A stretch of DNA of 64,000 bases from Actinocorallia sp. API 0066 (GTDB taxonomy: Bacteria; Actinomycetota; Actinomycetes; Streptosporangiales; Streptosporangiaceae), in contig NZ_JAJLQY010000001.1 in NCBI RefSeq assembly GCF_020991275.1, positions 558,001 to 622,000 of the forward strand, in the 5' to 3' direction. The translations under genes were made by a program, and so were the position numbers. Of the stretch, positions 7,547 through 15,177 are shown piece by piece. Each line of letters begins with the position of its first letter. Position 1 is the first letter of the stretch. The notes below the pieces were generated by a model. It saw only the letters and a list, made by a program, of their open reading frames with translations, did no database searches and was not told where the DNA came from.

Positions 7547-10500
7547 TCAGGTGGGGGTTTGGGGGAGGGCGGTGAAGAGGGTGGCGAGGGCGGTGGCGTC
7601 GGGGAGGTCGGTGGGGCGGAGGGTGACGTTGGCGCGGACGTAGTGGAAGGCGGCGGAGACGCGGTCGAGGGGGACGTCGGCGAGGGCGGCCCAGGCGAGG
7701 CGGTAGGCGGCGAGCTGGACGGACAGGTGGGCGCGGGCCTCGGGCGGTGGCGGCGAGCCCGTCTTCCAGTCGACGACCTCGTAGCCGTCCTCGGTGCGGA
7801 AGACGGCGTCCATCCGGCCCCGGACGAGCCGGTCGCCGATGCGGGTCTCGAACGGGATCTCGATGTCCACGGGCTCCCGTTCGGCCCACTCCGACTCCTC
7901 GAACCGGGTCTTGAGCAGCTCCAGGCGGGCGTCGCCGTCCAGCGCCGCGTCCTCGGCGTCGTCGTCGGCGGCGCCGAAGAGGTCGTCGGGGTCGATGAGG
8001 CGCTGCTGGCCCCAGCGCGTCTCCAGCCAGCGGTGGAACGACGTGCCGCGCCTGGCGAACGGCGCGGGCGGCTGCGGCATCGGACGGCGGATGCGCGCCG
8101 CGAGCTCGGCCGGATCGGCGGCGAGCGCCACCAGCGACGTCACCGTGAGCTTGTCCGGCAGCTCCACGGTGAGGCCGTTGGCCCCGCGCCCCTTGTCGCG
8201 CTCGGCCAGCAGCAGCTCCACGTCACGGGCCCACGCGCCGAGCCTGGCCCGCCGCCCGGCCTCCAGCCCCTCCGTGGACGCCCAGGGCGCGGGCCGCCCC
8301 ACCATCGCGTCACGGACGAGCCGCGCGCCCTCCACCAACGGGCCCTCGCCCAGCGGCGGCGCGGGCCAGCTCCCGGTCTTGGGTTCGGCGAGCAGCGGGT
8401 TGTGCGCGTCCTCGGCGGGCTCGGGCGCCCACTCCCACACCGTGTCGGCCTCCTCCCTGATCTCGGTGAGGAACGGCGACGCGCCGAGCGGCTTGGCCGA
8501 GGAGCCCCAGCGGTAGCCGGTGGCGACGAGCAGCTCGCTCGCCCTGGTCACCGCGACGTAGGCGAGCCGCCGCTCCTCGCGGAAGTCCCGTTCGGCGCAC
8601 GCCTCCTCGAACGCGGCAAGCTCCTCCTTCGCCAGCCCGGGCAGCGCGGGCAGGTCGGCGCGGTCGCCGCGCAGCGGGAACGGGATGAGACGCGGGTTGG
8701 CCGTCCAGCGGGTGGGGTTGGCGGGCGGCGTGGGGAAGACCGAGCCCTTGCCCGGCGCCCCGCTCTTCTGCGGCGTGAAGGCGAGGCCGGGGACGAACAC
8801 GACGGGCCACTCCAGCCCCTTGGAGGCGTGCACCGTGAGCAGCTTGACGCTCTCGGCCTCGCTCACCCGGCCCGCCTCCAGGCCGAACTCCTCGGACTCG
8901 GCGGCGGCCAGGTAGGCGAGGAACGCGCCCGCCGTCGGGTTCTCGTTGTCGCCCGCGAACGCGGCGGCGGCGTCCACGAACGCGTCGAGATCGGCCCGCG
9001 CGGTGACGGGGTCGAGGCCGGAGCGGGCCGCCACCTCGATGTCGAGGCCGAGCACCCGCTCGATCTCCGCCACCAGATCCGGGAGCGGCAGGTGGATCTG
9101 GCGCCGGAGGTAACGCAGCTCGTCGCGCAGCCGCAGCAGCCGCCGCAGCCCGTCGGACGAGTAGGACTCCGTGGGGCCGGGGTCGTCCAGCGCGTCGACC
9201 AGGCTGCCCTGCTCCTCGCCGAGCTCCCGGACGAGCTGGGCCAGCGGATCGGCCTCCGGCGGCGGCGCCTCGGGCTCGGGGACGTCCTCGCGGGTGATGT
9301 CGCGCCGCGCCTCGCGGGCCAGATCCCGGGCGCGGCGGCCGAGCGCCACCAGGTCGCGTGGGCCGATCCGCCAGCGCGGCCCGGTGAGCAGCCGGGCCAG
9401 CGACGCCCCCGCCGTGGGGTCCTGCATGACGCGCAGGGTCGCCACGACGTCCTGCACCTCCGGTACCGACAGCAGCCCGCCGAGCCCGACCACCTCGACC
9501 TTGATGTCCCGCTCGACGAGCCGCTGGCGGAGCAGCGGGAACTGCACACGTTTGCGGGCGAGGATCGCGATGTCCGAGGGCCGCAGGCGCTCACCCGTCT
9601 CCGGGTCCTCGGTGCCGAGCAGGGCCGCGATCCGCTCGGCGATCCGCTCGGCCTCGTCCTGGACCGTCTCCAGCAGGGCGCATTCGACCCTGCCCCTGCC
9701 GATCCGCCCGGCGCCGGGCCGCAGCGGCGACACCCGCCGCATCTCCGCGCGCAGCTCGGCCTGCACCCGCGCGGCGGCGCCCAGGATGCGCTCGCCGTTG
9801 CGGAAGCTGCGCGTCAGCTCCCGCATCGGCGCCTCGCGCCCGCCGGGGCCGGGGAAGTCGCGCGGGAACCCCAGCAGGTTGCCCGCCGACGCGCCGCGCC
9901 AGCCGTAGATCGACTGGCAGGGGTCGCCGACGGCGGTGACGGGGTGGCCGCCGCCGAACAGCGATCTGAGCAGGACGAGCTGGGCGTGCCCGGTGTCCTG
10001 GTACTCGTCGAGCAGCACCACCGGGTAGCGGGAGCGCTCGATCGCGCCCACCTCGGGGTGGCGGGCGGCGATCCGGGCGGCGAAGGACATCTGGTCGCCG
10101 TGGTCGATCACCTCACGGCGCGCCTTGGCCCGCGCGTACTCCTCGATCAGCGGGAGTAGCTGCTCACGCGTCTCCTGCTTGGCCAGCACCTCGCGCTGCT
10201 TCGCCAGCGGCTTGGCGAGCGCCGCGAACCGCTCGCCGAGCCACTCCCCCACCGCCCGCACGTCCGCTGGGCCGCGCAGGTGCTCGGCCAGATCGCCGGA
10301 CAGCTCGATGACGGCCCTGGTGACGGTGTCGGGCGTCCAGTCGATCCGGTCCATCGGGCCGTCGTGCGCGTCGACGACACGGGTGGCGATCTGCCACGCG
10401 ACGGCCGGGGAGATCAGCCGCAGTGTGGGTTCCAGGCCGTCGCGCAGCGCGTGGTCGCCGAACAGCCGGGCCGCGTAGGAGTGGTAGGTGGACACGGTCG

Positions 10501-10807
10501 GTTCGCCGTCGAGGATCTCCGGTTCCACAAGATCGGGGTGCTCGCGCAGCCCGTCGAGCCGTTTGCGGACGCGCGCCGCGAGCTCCGCGGCGGCCTTGCG
10601 GGTGAAGGTGAGCCCGAGGACGCGTTCGGGCCGCACCAGCCGGTTGGCGACGAGCCACACCACCCGCGCCGCCATCGTCTCGGACTTTCCGGACCCGGCC
10701 CCGGCGACCACCGCGAGCGGGCCGAGCGGCGCCCGGATCACCGCCGCCTGCTCGTCCGTCGGCTCCGGCAGGCCCAGCCGCCGCGCCAGCTCCTCCGGTG
10801 TGATCAC
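7547..10807 (-). CDS. adnB: AdnB-like helicase-nuclease
   Basis: UvrD/Rep-type motor with C-terminal RecB-family nuclease, about 1086 residues, matching AdnB of the AdnAB double-strand-break resecting machine. Motifs in order: Walker A GAGSGKSETMAARV, DEYQDTGHAQ (Walker B), GDPCQSIYGWRGAS, LTVHASKGLEWPVVFVP, YVAVTRA, then the nuclease segments GRMDAVF and DWKTG followed by QLAAYRLAW. I prefer GTG 10807: an AGGGGG element lies 6-7 bp upstream; GTG 10816 and 10876 are alternatives. Both motor and nuclease residues look intact. Unusually, no adnA lies upstream, where mycobacteria have it; a 130-bp divergent promoter region shared with uvrD2 is found instead. The 3' end is extremely C-rich on the coding strand. 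Confidence 0.9.
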   Translation of the reverse strand: MITPEELARRLGLPEPTDEQAAVIRAPLGPLAVVAGAGSGKSETMAARVVWLVANRLVRPERVLGLTFTRKAAAELAARVRKRLDGLREHPDLVEPEILDGEPTVSTYHSYAARLFGDHALRDGLEPTLRLISPAVAWQIATRVVDAHDGPMDRIDWTPDTVTRAVIELSGDLAEHLRGPADVRAVGEWLGERFAALAKPLAKQREVLAKQETREQLLPLIEEYARAKARREVIDHGDQMSFAARIAARHPEVGAIERSRYPVVLLDEYQDTGHAQLVLLRSLFGGGHPVTAVGDPCQSIYGWRGASAGNLLGFPRDFPGPGGREAPMRELTRSFRNGERILGAAARVQAELRAEMRRVSPLRPGAGRIGRGRVECALLETVQDEAERIAERIAALLGTEDPETGERLRPSDIAILARKRVQFPLLRQRLVERDIKVEVVGLGGLLSVPEVQDVVATLRVMQDPTAGASLARLLTGPRWRIGPRDLVALGRRARDLAREARRDITREDVPEPEAPPPEADPLAQLVRELGEEQGSLVDALDDPGPTESYSSDGLRRLLRLRDELRYLRRQIHLPLPDLVAEIERVLGLDIEVAARSGLDPVTARADLDAFVDAAAAFAGDNENPTAGAFLAYLAAAESEEFGLEAGRVSEAESVKLLTVHASKGLEWPVVFVPGLAFTPQKSGAPGKGSVFPTPPANPTRWTANPRLIPFPLRGDRADLPALPGLAKEELAAFEEACAERDFREERRLAYVAVTRASELLVATGYRWGSSAKPLGASPFLTEIREEADTVWEWAPEPAEDAHNPLLAEPKTGSWPAPPLGEGPLVEGARLVRDAMVGRPAPWASTEGLEAGRRARLGAWARDVELLLAERDKGRGANGLTVELPDKLTVTSLVALAADPAELAARIRRPMPQPPAPFARRGTSFHRWLETRWGQQRLIDPDDLFGAADDDAEDAALDGDARLELLKTRFEESEWAEREPVDIEIPFETRIGDRLVRGRMDAVFRTEDGYEVVDWKTGSPPPPEARAHLSVQLAAYRLAWAALADVPLDRVSAAFHYVRANVTLRPTDLPDATALATLFTALPQTPT

Positions 10808-10906
10808 ACCGCTCACCCCCCTTTCCCGTCTCGCGCTCGTGCGCCGTTTCCGATTCAACACCCGCGCGGCGACCACCGCGGAAAGTTATCCACAGGCCGA
10901 CCCGTT

Positions 10907-10929
10907 CTGTCGGTCGGTGCTGCGAGGAT
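10907..10929 (+). promoter_or_regulatory. RecA_NDp/PafBC-type promoter of uvrD2
   Basis: CTGTCGGTC, 8 bp, GAGGAT, then 7 bp to the ATG. This fits the RecA-independent damage promoter TTGTCRGTG-N8-TAnnnT known from mycobacteria, with deviations at the first base, the last two bases of the 9-mer and the first base of the -10 element. There is no ribosome-binding site before the ATG, so the transcript is probably leaderless. Confidence 0.55.
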
Positions 10930-10936
10930 GGGGCCC

Positions 10937-13030
10937 ATGGACGCGCGACGGGTGCTGGAAGGGCTCGACCCCGAGCAGCGGGCGGTCGCCGAGGCCGTCC
11001 GCGGGCCGGTGTGCGTGCTGGCGGGCGCGGGCACCGGCAAGACGAGGGCGATCACCCACCGGATCGCCTACGCCGTGCTCACCGGCGCCCTGCAGCCGCA
11101 GAACGTGCTCGCCGTGACGTTCACCGCACGCGCCGCCGGGGAGCTGCGCGGCAGGCTGCGGGCGCTCGGCGCGCCGGGCGTCCAGGCCCGCACCTTCCAC
11201 GCCGCCGCCTACAAGCAGCTGCTCTACTTCTGGCCGCGCCTGGTCGGGGGCGAGCCGCCGCGCCTGATCGAGTCCAAGTTCGCGCTGCTGGGCGACGCGG
11301 CGCGGGCCTGCGGGCTGTCGCTGGGCCGCACCGAGCTGCGCGAGGCGGCGGGCGAGATCGAGTGGGCCAAGGTCACCCAGACCCGCCCGGAGGACTACCC
11401 GGCGGCCGTCGCGAAGAGCGTCCGCCGCCCCGGCGGCGACGTTGTGGACATCGCCCGGCTCTACGTGATGTACGAGGAGCTGCGGCGCGAGCGCAACCTC
11501 CTCGACTTCGAGGGCATGCTGGAGCTCACCGCGGCGATGCTGGCGGAGTTCCCCGAGATGCAGCGCGAGGTCAGGGGCCAGTACCGCGCGTTCGTCGTGG
11601 ACGAGTACCAGGACGTCAACCCGCTGCAGAAGCTGCTGCTGGCCCAGTGGCTGGGCGACCGCCGCGAGCTGTGCGTGGTGGGCGACCCCAGCCAGACCAT
11701 CTACTCCTTCACCGGCGCCACCCCCGACTACCTGCTCGGCTTCACCCGCGAGTTCCCCGAGGCGGTCGTGGTGAAGCTGGTCCGCGACTACCGGTCCACG
11801 CCCCAGGTCGTGGGCCTGGCCAACGAGGTGCTGAAGGACGCGCCGGGAAGGCTGGAGCTGCTGGCCCAGCGCCCGGCCGGGCCCGTCCCGGTGTTCACCG
11901 GGCACGACAACGAGCTCGACGAGGCGCAGGACGTGGCGCGCCGGGCCGCCAAGCTGGTCGAGGCGGGCGTCCCGGCCCGCGAGATCGCCGTGCTGTTCCG
12001 GATCAACGCCCAGTCCGAGGCGTTCGAGCAGGCGTTCGCCGACGCGGGGGTGCCGTACGTGCTGCGCGGCGCCGAGCGGTTCTTCGAGCGGCCCGCCGTC
12101 CGCGAGGCGGTGGTGCGGCTGCGCGGCGCGGCCCGCTCCGGCGGCGACGCCGAACTCGACGGCCTCGGGTTGATCAGGCAGGTCCGCGCGGTGCTGGCCG
12201 GATGCGGGTTCACCGACCGGCCGCCGGAGGGGCGCGGCCCCGTCCGGGAGAAGTGGGAGTCGCTGGCGGCGCTGGCCCAGCTCGCCGAGGACATGGCGAT
12301 CGCCGAGCCGGAGGCGGGCCTGGCCCGGTTCGTCGCCGAGCTGGAGGAGCGGGCCGCCGCCCAGCACGCCCCGCCCCTGGAGGGTGTGACCCTCGCCTCC
12401 CTGCACGCCGCCAAGGGCCTGGAGTGGGACGCGGTGTTCCTCGCCGGGCTCGCGGACGGCACCCTGCCGATCGTCTACGCCGAGACGCCCGAGCAGGTCG
12501 AGGAGGAGCGGCGGCTGCTGTACGTGGGCATCACCCGCGCTCGCGAGCACCTGTTCCTGTCCTGGGCGGCGGCCCGCTCGCCGGGCCAGCGCGCGACGCG
12601 CGGCATCAGCCGTTTCCTGGACGGCGTCGCGCCCGGCTCGGCCACCCCGCTGCCGCCCCGGATGGAGCGCCCGGCCAAGCTCGTCCGCGCGCGCGGCCCG
12701 CAGCCCTGCCGGGTCTGCGGCAGGTCGCTGCTGCGCGCGGTGGAGAAGAAGCTGGGCCGCTGCGAGACGTGCCCGGCCGAGGTGGACGAGGCGCTGCTGG
12801 AAGCGCTGAAGGAGTGGCGGGCGGATGCCGCCGAGGTCCAGCGGGTCCCGGCGTACGTGGTGTTCACCGACGCCACGCTCCAGGCGATCGCCGAGCGCAA
12901 GCCCGCGAACCGGGCGGAACTCGCCGCGATCGGGGGTGTCGGGGCGGTGAAGCTGGAGCGCTACGAGGGCGCCGTGCTGGCGCTCTGCCGGGGCGAGACG
13001 CCGGGTGAGATCTACGTCGCGCCCCCTTGA
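10937..13030 (+). CDS. uvrD2: UvrD2-type DNA helicase with tetracysteine and HRDC domains
   Basis: 697-residue superfamily 1 helicase. Walker A GAGTGKTRAITHRIA (about residues 31-45), DEYQDVNPLQK (about 221), GDPSQTIYSFTGAT, LHAAKGLEWDAVFLAGL and YVGITRAREHLFLSW are all present. After the motor come two CxxC pairs (CRVCG and CETC, about residues 591-612) and then a C-terminal HRDC domain. This domain order is diagnostic of actinobacterial UvrD2, an ATP-driven 3'-5' unwinding enzyme essential in mycobacteria. The ATG at 10937 has no Shine-Dalgarno. The promoter resembles the damage-inducible RecA_NDp class. It is transcribed divergently from adnB. Confidence 0.93.
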   Translation: MDARRVLEGLDPEQRAVAEAVRGPVCVLAGAGTGKTRAITHRIAYAVLTGALQPQNVLAVTFTARAAGELRGRLRALGAPGVQARTFHAAAYKQLLYFWPRLVGGEPPRLIESKFALLGDAARACGLSLGRTELREAAGEIEWAKVTQTRPEDYPAAVAKSVRRPGGDVVDIARLYVMYEELRRERNLLDFEGMLELTAAMLAEFPEMQREVRGQYRAFVVDEYQDVNPLQKLLLAQWLGDRRELCVVGDPSQTIYSFTGATPDYLLGFTREFPEAVVVKLVRDYRSTPQVVGLANEVLKDAPGRLELLAQRPAGPVPVFTGHDNELDEAQDVARRAAKLVEAGVPAREIAVLFRINAQSEAFEQAFADAGVPYVLRGAERFFERPAVREAVVRLRGAARSGGDAELDGLGLIRQVRAVLAGCGFTDRPPEGRGPVREKWESLAALAQLAEDMAIAEPEAGLARFVAELEERAAAQHAPPLEGVTLASLHAAKGLEWDAVFLAGLADGTLPIVYAETPEQVEEERRLLYVGITRAREHLFLSWAAARSPGQRATRGISRFLDGVAPGSATPLPPRMERPAKLVRARGPQPCRVCGRSLLRAVEKKLGRCETCPAEVDEALLEALKEWRADAAEVQRVPAYVVFTDATLQAIAERKPANRAELAAIGGVGAVKLERYEGAVLALCRGETPGEIYVAPP

Positions 13031-13067
13031 GCGCGAGGCCCGCCGCGGGGTTTGCCACACTGGCCGG

Positions 13068-13931
13068 GTGAACACCGCTTTGAAGAACCTGCTGGACATC
13101 CTCGACCTTGAGCAGATCGAGGACGACATCTTCCGCGGCAACAGCCCCGACGACCGCCAGCAGCGGGTGTTCGGCGGCCAGGTCGCGGGCCAGGCGCTGG
13201 TCGCGGCGACCCGTACGGTCCCGGTGGCCAGGCAGGTGCACTCGCTGCACGCCTACTTCATCCGGCCGGGCGATCCGCTCGTCCCCATCGTCTACACGGT
13301 GGACAGGGTGCGGGACGGCAGGTCGTTCTCGACCCGCCGGGTCGTCGCCGTCCAGCACGGCAAGGCGATCTTCACGCTGTCGGCGAGCTTCCAGGTGCCC
13401 GAGACGGGCCCCGACCACCACGCGCCGATGCCGGACGTGCCCGCGCCCGAGACGCTCGCGACGGGGTTTGAGCGGTTCGAGAAGCTGTTCGGCCGGAAGG
13501 TGGCCGAGCAGTGGCAGGCGCACCGTCCGTTCGACCTGCGGCATGCCACCCCGCTCACCTGGGAGGCCAAGGGCAAGCCGGAACTGGCCACCCCGGAGTC
13601 GATCGTCTGGCTGAAGACGGTCGACAAGCTGCCGGACGATCCCACCCTGCACGTCTGCCTCATGACGTACGCCTCGGACATGACGCTGCTGGACACCGTG
13701 CTCCTCAACCACGGCCTGGCCTGGGGCGACAACCGGACCGTCGGCGCGAGCCTGGACCACGCGATGTGGTTCCACCGGCCGTTCCGCGCCGACGAGTGGC
13801 TCCTGTACGTCCAGGAGACGCCGTCGGCCAGCGGGGCGCGGGGCTTCGCGCGCGGCCAGGTGTTCACCCAGACGGGCGACCTCGTGGTCAGCGTTGCCCA
13901 GGAGGGCCTGGTCCGCGTCAGCGACCTCTGA
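13068..13931 (+). CDS. tesB: Acyl-CoA thioesterase II (TesB-like)
   Basis: 287-residue double-hotdog thioesterase that hydrolyses acyl-CoA to free acid and CoA. Hallmarks: RVFGGQVAGQALVAA (N-terminal hotdog), SLHAYFIRPGD, DGRSFSTRRVVAVQ, YASDMTLLDT carrying the likely catalytic Asp, SLDHAMWFHRPF and the C-terminal ARGQVFTQTGDLVVSV with the conserved Gln. The length is normal for TesB. GTG 13068 is preceded by a CACACT hexamer 6 bp upstream and no ribosome-binding site, suggesting a leaderless start. It lies 37 bp after uvrD2 and just upstream of the whiB7 promoter region, with no functional link evident. Confidence 0.92.
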   Translation: MNTALKNLLDILDLEQIEDDIFRGNSPDDRQQRVFGGQVAGQALVAATRTVPVARQVHSLHAYFIRPGDPLVPIVYTVDRVRDGRSFSTRRVVAVQHGKAIFTLSASFQVPETGPDHHAPMPDVPAPETLATGFERFEKLFGRKVAEQWQAHRPFDLRHATPLTWEAKGKPELATPESIVWLKTVDKLPDDPTLHVCLMTYASDMTLLDTVLLNHGLAWGDNRTVGASLDHAMWFHRPFRADEWLLYVQETPSASGARGFARGQVFTQTGDLVVSVAQEGLVRVSDL

Positions 13932-13978
13932 GGCATCAGGCGGCGCATCCGTCGAGGAAAAGCACAAAACCCCAGCTC

Positions 13979-14017
13979 AAAAATAGGTTGAAGAGTTTCG
14001 GCGAAGTCTCGTAGGCT
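13979..14017 (+). promoter_or_regulatory. Putative WhiB7-dependent promoter
   Basis: TTGAAG (13988-13993), an 18-bp spacer and TAGGCT (14012-14017) form a good sigma-A-type promoter. An A/T block AAAAATA (13979-13985) ends 2 bp before the -35 element. WhiB7 is known to contact AT-rich DNA immediately upstream of -35 through its C-terminal AT-hook, so this is probably an autoregulated promoter. It would give a leader of about 445 nt before whiB7. Confidence 0.65.
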
Positions 14018-14105
14018 CTTCGCAGCACTGAAGAACGGCCCGCGCCCGAAGATCACTGATCTCGGGGGTGAGGGCCCGGACCCATCGAAGGAGGTGGCGA
14101 GCGTC

Positions 14106-14330
14106 ATGTGGAGCATCAACAAAGCACCCATCGGCGATGCCGTCTTCCCGGGTGGAGTCTGCGCCCTCCCGGTCACCCAAGGTGACCGGTTCGGCTACGG
14201 ACCCGCCTTGCCCGGCGGCGAAGCCGTCCGGCGCGGCGCGCACGCCCTGAAGGGCGAATCCGTGCTGACGCGCGTTCGTATGCACAACTTCGGTGCACTG
14301 GCTCCGTACAGCTGGAGGCCACCGGTCTAG
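14106..14330 (+). CDS. Upstream ORF in the whiB7 leader
   Basis: 74-codon ORF with an excellent ribosome-binding site: AAGGAGGTG (14088-14096) ends 9 bp before the ATG. It begins MWSINKAPIGDAVFPGG and ends at 14330, about 20 bp before a strong intrinsic terminator hairpin. In mycobacteria and streptomycetes whiB7 is preceded by an attenuator with a translated uORF that senses ribosome inhibition. Position, strong initiation signal and the following hairpin all fit that role. The peptide itself matches nothing I know, and it is longer than the short leader peptides usually described. Confidence 0.6.
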   Translation: MWSINKAPIGDAVFPGGVCALPVTQGDRFGYGPALPGGEAVRRGAHALKGESVLTRVRMHNFGALAPYSWRPPV

Positions 14331-14351
14331 CCGACCGAGTGTGAGCTTTCA

Positions 14352-14388
14352 GGCCGCGGATCCGAGCACCGGATCCGCGGCCTTTTTT
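14352..14388 (+). terminator. Intrinsic terminator/attenuator in the whiB7 leader
   Basis: GGCCGCGGATCC (14352-14363), a 7-nt loop and GGATCCGCGGCC (14371-14382) give a perfect 12-bp stem, followed by six T residues (14383-14388). It lies between the uORF and whiB7 on the same strand. This is a textbook intrinsic terminator placed to cut off whiB7 transcription unless translation of the leader is disturbed. Confidence 0.9.
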
Positions 14389-14469
14389 GTGTGCGAGCTC
14401 ACACCGCCAGGGAACGGCCGCCCGAACCCCCGACGACAAAGACGTTGAGATCCAACGAGAGGACTGAGG

Positions 14470-14757
14470 GTGAACCTCATCCAGGGGCTTGAGCCGAACT
14501 TCGCGGCCATCGACGACCTGCCCTGCCGCACCGACCCGGAACTGTTCTTCGCCGAGGCGCCCGCCGACGTGGAGCTGGCCAAGGAGCTGTGCGTGGACTG
14601 CCCGGTCCGCAAGAGCTGCCTCGCCGGCGCCGTCGAGCGGCGTGAGCCGTGGGGCGTCTGGGGCGGCGAGCTGTTCGTCCGCGGCGAGATCGTCGCGCGC
14701 AAGCGTCCCCGTGGGCGTCCGCGCAAGAACCCCGCGCAGACCGAAGTGGCCGCGTGA
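14470..14757 (+). CDS. whiB7: WhiB7 antibiotic-resistance regulator
   Basis: 95-residue iron-sulfur WhiB protein. The four cluster cysteines are seen in PCRTD and CVDCPVRKSC, followed by the turn GVWGGELF and a C-terminal AT-hook RPRGRPRKNP. The AT-hook with the GVWGGE turn identifies WhiB7, which binds the primary sigma factor and activates intrinsic resistance genes against ribosome-targeting antibiotics. GTG 14470 has GAGGACTGAGG just upstream. The neighbours (uvrD2 left, UbiB-like kinase right) match the usual actinobacterial whiB7 location. Control is probably by autoactivation plus leader attenuation. Confidence 0.95.
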   Translation: MNLIQGLEPNFAAIDDLPCRTDPELFFAEAPADVELAKELCVDCPVRKSCLAGAVERREPWGVWGGELFVRGEIVARKRPRGRPRKNPAQTEVAA

Positions 14758-14855
14758 TGCATCCCGGCCACGACACCGACCTCCGCGCCGCCAGGCGCAC
14801 CGACCGGCAGGTGCCGGGTTTCGGCCCGGCACCGGCCCCCCGTACGGGAGTCCAG

Positions 14856-15053
14856 ATGACCTTGCTTCATGAAGAACTCGCCCATGAGCGAATACGCCTC
14901 CTCCAGGAGGAGGTCGCCGCGCTCCAGTGGGCCGCCGAGGTGCGGCGCAGCCGCCGCGAGGCGCTGCGGGCAGCGGCCCGCGACACCGGCCGCGCCACCC
15001 GCCAGGAGGCGCGGATCCGCCTGCGCGGCCTGCGCTCCCTGCTCACCCGCTGA
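14856..15053 (+). CDS. Small helical basic protein downstream of whiB7
   Basis: 65-residue protein, almost entirely helical with heptad-like leucines: LLHEELAHERIRLLQEEV, then an Arg/Ala-rich amphipathic helix ending RIRLRGLRSLLTR. ATG 14856 has CGGGAG about 7 bp upstream. An upstream in-frame ATG at 14757 overlaps the whiB7 stop by one base and would give 98 residues. It probably shares the whiB7 transcript. No family recognised; a coiled-coil partner or RNA/DNA-binding role would be a guess. Confidence 0.5.
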   Translation: MTLLHEELAHERIRLLQEEVAALQWAAEVRRSRREALRAAARDTGRATRQEARIRLRGLRSLLTR

Positions 15054-15063
15054 CGCGGAAGCC

Positions 15064-15134
15064 GGGGCCGGACGCCGAAGTCCGGCCCCTGCGGATCATG
15101 GGAAAGGGGCGCCCGTCACCACGACGGGCGCCCC
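15064..15134. terminator. Two hairpins between convergent genes
   Basis: GGGGCCGGAC (15064-15073) pairs with GTCCGGCCCC (15080-15089), and GGGGCGCCCGTC (15106-15117) pairs with GACGGGCGCCCC (15123-15134). There is no T-tract of note. They separate the whiB7-side genes from the convergent UbiB-like kinase and probably act as bidirectional terminators. Confidence 0.65.
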
Positions 15135-15177
15135 TTCGACGTCTCACGGCGCGGGCCGGGTCAGGCGCCGGGACCGG

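Noticed and set aside
7058-10159. 1033-codon plus-strand ORF opposite adnB
   Set aside because: It is the antisense shadow of a gene with clear helicase and nuclease motifs; composition is Arg/Gly/Ala/Pro-rich with no domain.
10886-13141. 751-codon minus-strand ORF opposite uvrD2
   Set aside because: Antisense shadow; low-complexity GC-driven protein, and the plus-strand gene is certain.
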